Source of the DNA: Rhodobacterales bacterium
GTDB lineage: Bacteria; Pseudomonadota; Alphaproteobacteria; Rhodobacterales; Rhodobacteraceae
DNA: 11,544 bases
Direction of reading: 5' to 3'
Assembly (NCBI GenBank): GCA_009992615.1
Contig: JAACVA010000232.1
Coordinates: forward strand, 1 to 11,544
This document shows positions 5,858 to 11,544 of this stretch, piece by piece (the stretch's first letter is position 1; every line of letters starts with the position of its first letter). Position numbers and translations under genes: made by a program. Under the pieces are notes generated by a model. The model did no database searches and was not told the DNA's origin. It worked only from the letters and a program-made list of their open reading frames with translations.

Positions 5858-7357
5858 TCATGCCACTTTCTTGGGGGTGACGGCGCGTGGCGACACCACC
5901 CGCGCGCGCCCCTGTTCCTTGGCGGCATACAACGCTTCATCTGCCACTTTCATCAGGCGCAACATTTCGTCGCCATCTTCGGGATAAGTGGCCACCCCTG
6001 CAGAGGCGGTGATCCGGGGAAGGCGCACACCACCATGGCTGACCTCGATGTGCGCCACCTTGTCGAGGAAAGCGGCGGCGCGTTGCACGGCGTCATCGTG
6101 CGACACGCCGCTGCACAGCACCACGAATTCTTCGCCGCCGATCCGGCAGGGGGCAAAGTCGCCGACAAAGATCGAGGCCAGCAGTCCGCCAAATTCGCGC
6201 AGCACAATATCGCCCGCGTCATGGCCGTGGTCATCGTTGAACCGTTTGAAATGGTCCACATCCAGCGAAATCAGGGACATCGGCAACTTTTGGTGCCTTG
6301 CGCGGTTCAACTCTTTTTGTGATGCGTCCAGAAACCAGCGGCGGTTCCACAGGTTGGTCAGCGGATCGCGCAATGACTGATCCTGCAATTCCTGGCGCAA
6401 CTGCACGTTGGCCACCGCCAGGCTGATCTGTTCGGCGCACAACAGCCCGACCTCCCACCGCTGTTGCATGAAGGTTTCTATGAAGTTCCGCGGCATGATG
6501 CTGCGGTCGAAGGCCGAAAAGCAGAGGTGCAGCAGGCCGATGGTTTCGCCTTGCGCAATGATCGGCAGGCAAAAATACGGGTGATCCTCGTCATGAACAT
6601 GGCCGCAGGCGAATTCGATCGCCTTCACCCCGAAGGAATAGGCGCGCCCCCGCCGCAGTGCCCAACAATCCTCGGCGCCGATATGGGCGTGGGGTTCACC
6701 ATCGCCCCATTGCGCAGCAAGTTCCAGCGTATCGCGGGCGTTGGAATAGATGTAAAGCTGTCCTTCGGCCTCGGGCAGCAGCGTTTCCATGGATTTTTTG
6801 ACCACCATCAGCAGTTCATCCAGCGATTTGGCGGAATACAGCCATTCGCTGATCTGGCTCAGCAGGCGGCGTTCATGCTGGCGCTGCTGTTCGGAATCCA
6901 TCATTTCGGTGGCCTGCGCCTCCATCGCCTTGCGCCCGGAAATGTCGCGTGAGATCGACATGTTGTGGATATGCCGTCCCTCGGCATCGAACAGCGGCAT
7001 CAGCTTTTTCTCGACCCAGATCACCTGACCCGATTTGCAGCGATTCCTCATTTCCACCTCGACAGGCCGACGATCGTCAATCGCCTCGACCACCTGACGC
7101 GCCACGTCGGAATCGGTTTCGGCGCAGTACAACAGTTCGGGCGGAATAATGCCTGCAAAATCCTCGCGTCGATAGCCGAACAGTTTTTCGAACGCATGAT
7201 TCAACCACAGCACGTTCTGATCCTTGTCAGTCATCAGAATGGCGTCGGTGGTGTGTTGCAGGATCAGGTCTGCGAAATATTGTGTCAGGTCGTCCGGCAA
7301 TTTCTCGGTCATGGCGGCGCGTTCTCGTTGTTTCGCTGATGGTGCGAAGGGCAACAC
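5858..7357 (-). CDS. PAS-GAF-GGDEF diguanylate cyclase
   Basis: Predicted cytoplasmic enzyme making cyclic di-GMP from two GTP. Domains (numbered from GTG 7357): PAS about 27-143 (TTDAILMTDKDQNVLWLNHAFEKLFGY, ending ISRDISGRK), a linker helix to about 168, GAF about 170-318 (with CWALRRGRAYSFG and LPIIAQGETIGLLHL), and GGDEF about 324-488. The catalytic domain has DPLTNLWNRR (331-340), LDVDHFKRFN with metal ligand Asp366, and the active-site loop GGEEF (407-411), so it should be active. At the usual inhibitory RxxD site, five residues upstream, it reads FVGD, so feedback inhibition by c-di-GMP is probably absent. No EAL or HD-GYP domain and no membrane segment. The start is open: GTG 7357 has agggg 8 nt upstream, while ATG 7312 (MTEKLPDD) gives a protein starting nearer the PAS domain but with a weak ribosome site. 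The sensed signal is unknown. Confidence 0.93.
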   Translation of the reverse strand: MLPFAPSAKQRERAAMTEKLPDDLTQYFADLILQHTTDAILMTDKDQNVLWLNHAFEKLFGYRREDFAGIIPPELLYCAETDSDVARQVVEAIDDRRPVEVEMRNRCKSGQVIWVEKKLMPLFDAEGRHIHNMSISRDISGRKAMEAQATEMMDSEQQRQHERRLLSQISEWLYSAKSLDELLMVVKKSMETLLPEAEGQLYIYSNARDTLELAAQWGDGEPHAHIGAEDCWALRRGRAYSFGVKAIEFACGHVHDEDHPYFCLPIIAQGETIGLLHLCFSAFDRSIMPRNFIETFMQQRWEVGLLCAEQISLAVANVQLRQELQDQSLRDPLTNLWNRRWFLDASQKELNRARHQKLPMSLISLDVDHFKRFNDDHGHDAGDIVLREFGGLLASIFVGDFAPCRIGGEEFVVLCSGVSHDDAVQRAAAFLDKVAHIEVSHGGVRLPRITASAGVATYPEDGDEMLRLMKVADEALYAAKEQGRARVVSPRAVTPKKVA

Positions 7358-7443
7358 CCGTTTAACCCCTTAAAGATTAACAATCCTTTGCGCCCGACTG
7401 CCCCCGCCCGTGCCTGTGCGCGTGATTTTGACGTGGCCGGTGG

Positions 7444-7472
7444 TTGACAGCGCAGATGCCATCGCCTAAATC
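7444..7472 (+). promoter_or_regulatory. Sigma70-like promoter of groESL
   Basis: TTGACA (7444-7449) is a perfect -35 box, and 17 bp later TAAATC (7467-7472) is a fair -10. The predicted start, about 7478-7480, coincides with the left arm of the CIRCE operator, the arrangement expected for HrcA repression. A second TTGAC (7424-7428) lies upstream without a good partner. I could not identify a convincing RpoH promoter. Confidence 0.65.
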
Positions 7473-7479
7473 CAGGGTA

Positions 7480-7506
7480 TTGGCACTCGAACGACCTGAG
7501 TGCTAA
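7480..7506 (+). promoter_or_regulatory. CIRCE operator (HrcA binding site)
   Basis: TTGGCACTC-N9-GAGTGCTAA. The known consensus is TTAGCACTC-N9-GAGTGCTAA, so only one base differs, in the left arm. HrcA binds this inverted repeat and represses groESL in the absence of heat stress; in the mRNA it also forms a leader hairpin. It ends 33 bp before the groES start codon. Confidence 0.95.
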
Positions 7507-7539
7507 CACAAATGAAGCTGAACCTGAGGAGCGTTCAAA

Positions 7540-7827
7540 ATGGCATTCACTCCGCTGCATGACCGGGTACTGGTCCGCCGTGTCGAGTCGACCGAAAAGA
7601 CCAAGGGCGGTCTGATAATCCCCGACAGCGCAAAAGAAAAGCCCGCCGAGGGCGAAGTCGTTGCTTGTGGCGCTGGCGCGCGCAAGGACAGCGGTGAGCT
7701 GATCGAGATGGGCGTCAAGGCCGGTGACAAAGTGCTGTTCGGCAAATGGTCGGGCACCGAAGTCACGCTGGACGGCGAAGAGCTGCTGATCATGAAAGAA
7801 TCCGACATCCTGGGCATCATCGCCTGA
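7540..7827 (+). CDS. groES: Co-chaperonin GroES (Cpn10)
   Basis: Heptameric lid of the GroEL folding chamber. The 95-aa protein has the family's usual length and hallmark pieces: PLHDRVLVRRVE at the N-terminus, the mobile loop that contacts GroEL (about 16-33, with GGLIIPDSAKEKP), the roof-loop region and the C-terminal strand ILGIIA. The ATG is supported by gaggag at 7526-7531, 8 nt upstream. It is the first gene of the groESL operon, 55 bp before groEL, under the CIRCE operator. Confidence 0.98.
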   Translation: MAFTPLHDRVLVRRVESTEKTKGGLIIPDSAKEKPAEGEVVACGAGARKDSGELIEMGVKAGDKVLFGKWSGTEVTLDGEELLIMKESDILGIIA

Positions 7828-7882
7828 GCCACGTCGTCGATTCTTTCCATCTGATAAACAATTTTCCAAGGAGTATGCTGCA

Positions 7883-9532
<1,650 letters not shown>

Positions 9533-9557
9533 TCATCCGCACCGGATGTGATTTGGG

Positions 9558-9583
9558 AAAGGGGGCCTTTTGGCCCCCTTTTT
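9558..9583 (+). terminator. Rho-independent terminator of groESL
   Basis: A 10-bp stem, aaagggggcc (9558-9567) with ggcccccttt (9572-9581), has a 4-nt loop and a T tract at 9579-9583. It begins 25 bp after the groEL stop codon. The minus strand has a shorter T run (ttt) after the stem, so it may also weakly stop the convergent ATPase transcript that ends at 9600. Confidence 0.92.
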
Positions 9584-9599
9584 CGTTTGGGCTGCGCGC

Positions 9600-11544
9600 T
9601 CAGGCGGGCGAAATTTCGACCCCCGGTCGCGCGCCGCCCAGATCCTGAAACGCCAGTTGCCGACAGGAAAACACCAGGATCTGTTGGTCCTGGGCGACGC
9701 GGGTCAGGGCGGTGAACATCCGCACGATCCGGTCGTCGTCGGAAAACACCAGCGCATCGTCCAGCACGATGGGCATATGCCGGCCCTGACGCGCAAACAG
9801 CCGGGCAAAGGCCAACCGTGTCAGGATTGCGATCTGTTCACGGGTGCCGCCCGACAGATCGTCGATCTGTTCGGCATCCTGCCCCCGTGTCAGCGCGCTG
9901 GGCAGAAGGCTGCCCGCGTCAAAGGTCAGCGCGGCGTCGCGGTGCAGGATCGACAGCAGCGGTTTCAGCTCGGCATGGACCGGGCCGAAATAGGTGTCCT
10001 GGGCCGCTGCACGTTCAGCCTCCAGCGCGTTGTGCAACCGGGTCAGCGCGGCCACCTTGCGCGCCAGTCGCGCCTCGGTCGTGCGCGCGGCGTCCAGTTG
10101 GCCGCGCAGATCATCGCGCTGTTCCTCGATGCCGCCGCCGGCCAGGGTGCGGATCTGGGCTGTCGTGGCGGCCAGACGTTCAGCCACCTGGGCGCGCTGG
10201 CGTGCGGCGGCGGTGACTGCCTCCTGGGCGCGCTGCACTTCGGCCTCGGTGGTGGCCAGATCGGGGGCGTCGGCGCTGAGCTGCGCCAGCGCCGCCTCGG
10301 CCTGCGCCAAAGCTTCGGCCAAAGCGGCTTCGCTGCGCAACAAAGCGGCACGGCGCGGCGCATGGGTGTCATCCGGGCCCGCCGATGCGCGCGCCTTGTT
10401 GCGCGCGTCGGCGGCAGACTCGGCGGTGACGCGCGCCTTGATTGCCGCCTCGCGGGCTTGGACATGGTCGTCCGCCAAGGCGCGCAGCCTCTGGTTTGCC
10501 GTTTCCTGCGCCCCGCGCGCGGTCTCTTGCGCCGCCTGAAGATCCGCCATGGCGGGCAGCGGGGCCGCGTCGGCAGCGCCAGCCGTCAGCGCCGCCTCGG
10601 CCCGGGCGGCGTGCAGGGTGGCCAAACCTTCGGGCGCAAGGGTGTTGGCCACGGCATCGGCCAATTCCGACTGACGTTCCGCCGCGGCCCGCTCTGCCGC
10701 AAGGTGGCGCGCCGCCCCGATGTTGTCAGCCCCCGCTTCGGCCAGCACAGCGTCACGCGCCGCGATTGCCTGCGCCAGAGCCTGTGCCGCATCGGCGGCG
10801 CGGGCCGGCGCACGCACTGTCATCCGCCCGATGCCGGGCAGGTCAATCTGCGCCGTGCCGTCCAGCGTAATGGCCTGATCGTCCGCCACCGATGCGCCGT
10901 TCAAGGTGATACAGGCCGTACCGTCATAGATAATGTGCAGGGTTGTAACCTGTGCCGCCTGTGCCGCTTCGCTCTGGGCGACTGCGGCCACAGCGGCCTC
11001 GGCCCTTGCCAGCCAGCGGGCCGTGGCGCGAGAGGCCTTCATCCGCGCGCGCGCTGTGTCACCCTGGCCTTGGGCGGTTTCGGCCTGGGCAATTTTGCTG
11101 TCCAGTTGGGCAACCGTCGCGCGGGCCTGGCGCGCCGCATCCTGACGGCGGGCCGCGTTCAGCGTGGCCTCGGCGCGGGCAAGGGCGGCGCGCGTCTGCG
11201 CCTCTGTCGCCTTTGCAGTTTCGACATGGGCGCGCAGGTGCGTGGCCTCGGCCTCGGCCGCCTCGGCCGCTGTCTGTTTTGACGCGGCACCGGCTTGGGC
11301 GGTGGACAGCAGGGCCAGCGAGGCGAGAAAACTGTCCAGATCCGACCGGGCGGCCTTGGCCTGTAACGCGGCGATGTCGCGGTTTTGCCGGGCGGTGCTG
11401 ACCTGCCCGGCGTGGGCGCGCGCGCTGTCCAGCGTCGCTGTCGCCTGGGCCAGCGCGCGGTCGCGCCGGTGTTTCGCCTCAGGGTGGTCCAGCCGGGCCA
11501 ACAGCGCCTCGTCAGACCGGCGTTGGGTCAGCGCCCCGTTCAGG
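9600..11544 (-). CDS. SMC/Rad50/YhaN-like coiled-coil AAA ATPase (5' partial)
   Basis: C-terminal part, at least 647 codons, of a long coiled-coil ATPase. The frame is open to the right edge (a TTG at 11501 is not a real start), so the N-terminal Walker A half is missing. Numbering from 11501: Ala/Arg/Glu-rich coiled coil 10-184, a compact beta-rich segment 185-232 (HIIYDGTACITLNG, then IDLPGIGRMTVRA), a second coiled coil about 235-500, then the C-terminal ATPase lobe. That lobe has the ABC signature LSGGTREQIAIL (549-560), Walker B MPIVLDDA (576-583) and the ILVFSCRQ strand (608-615). I see no CxxC zinc hook. Such proteins often pair with an SbcD/YhaO-like phosphoesterase gene and are thought to act in DNA end processing or repair. 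Here the partner, if any, would be upstream, off the window. The exact subfamily is inferred. Confidence 0.85.
   Translation of the reverse strand, partial: LNGALTQRRSDEALLARLDHPEAKHRRDRALAQATATLDSARAHAGQVSTARQNRDIAALQAKAARSDLDSFLASLALLSTAQAGAASKQTAAEAAEAEATHLRAHVETAKATEAQTRAALARAEATLNAARRQDAARQARATVAQLDSKIAQAETAQGQGDTARARMKASRATARWLARAEAAVAAVAQSEAAQAAQVTTLHIIYDGTACITLNGASVADDQAITLDGTAQIDLPGIGRMTVRAPARAADAAQALAQAIAARDAVLAEAGADNIGAARHLAAERAAAERQSELADAVANTLAPEGLATLHAARAEAALTAGAADAAPLPAMADLQAAQETARGAQETANQRLRALADDHVQAREAAIKARVTAESAADARNKARASAGPDDTHAPRRAALLRSEAALAEALAQAEAALAQLSADAPDLATTEAEVQRAQEAVTAAARQRAQVAERLAATTAQIRTLAGGGIEEQRDDLRGQLDAARTTEARLARKVAALTRLHNALEAERAAAQDTYFGPVHAELKPLLSILHRDAALTFDAGSLLPSALTRGQDAEQIDDLSGGTREQIAILTRLAFARLFARQGRHMPIVLDDALVFSDDDRIVRMFTALTRVAQDQQILVFSCRQLAFQDLGGARPGVEISPA

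Noticed and set aside
4557..5861. 434-codon open frame on the minus strand
   Set aside because: It lies opposite the DUF2161 and DUF2750 genes and part of ppaC, and its product is Pro/His/Gln/Arg-rich with no family features. The plus-strand genes have clear motifs and ribosome sites.
9570..11282. 570-codon open frame on the plus strand
   Set aside because: Antisense to the coiled-coil ATPase, whose signature and Walker B motifs are unmistakable. The shadow product is Gly/Arg/Cys-rich and starts inside the groEL terminator.

Overview
The window is G+C-rich chromosomal DNA, and its gene content and protein sequences fit an alphaproteobacterium of the Rhodobacterales (Roseobacter/Paracoccaceae type). 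Pointers are a TauC-like permease, a short cyanide-insensitive-type cytochrome bd operon with a DUF2474-like small subunit, a DUF2161 gene, and a CIRCE-controlled groESL. This placement is inferred from family resemblance, not from a search. I see no phage genes, insertion sequences, CRISPR arrays or tRNA/rRNA genes.

Layout, left to right. (1) The 3' part of a TauC-like ABC permease on the plus strand runs off the left edge. (2) A short convergent gap holds two copies of a 55-bp direct repeat, each carrying a perfect 11-bp stem hairpin. (3) On the minus strand lies cydA-cydB plus a previously easy-to-miss 30-codon gene overlapping the cydB stop codon; together they encode a complete bd-type quinol oxidase. 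(4) A 264-bp gap upstream of cydA ends in a strong plus-strand terminator that serves no visible gene, which suggests a small RNA. (5) ppaC (manganese-dependent family II pyrophosphatase, minus strand) has its own recognisable promoter and is divergent from (6) a two-gene plus-strand operon: a DUF2161 PD-(D/E)XK-like protein and a DUF2750 protein. (7) A PAS-GAF-GGDEF diguanylate cyclase on the minus strand converges on that operon. (8) groES-groEL on the plus strand has a sigma70-like promoter, a CIRCE operator for HrcA and a strong terminator. (9) The C-terminal part of a long coiled-coil SMC/Rad50/YhaN-like ATPase on the minus strand runs off the right edge.

Most of the region is ordinary housekeeping and respiratory content with no single large functional system. 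The items most worth a second look are the orphan-terminator sRNA candidate, the tandem hairpin repeats, the unannotated small oxidase subunit, the uncharacterised DUF2161-DUF2750 pair, and the beta-rich insert in the middle of the ATPase's coiled coil.
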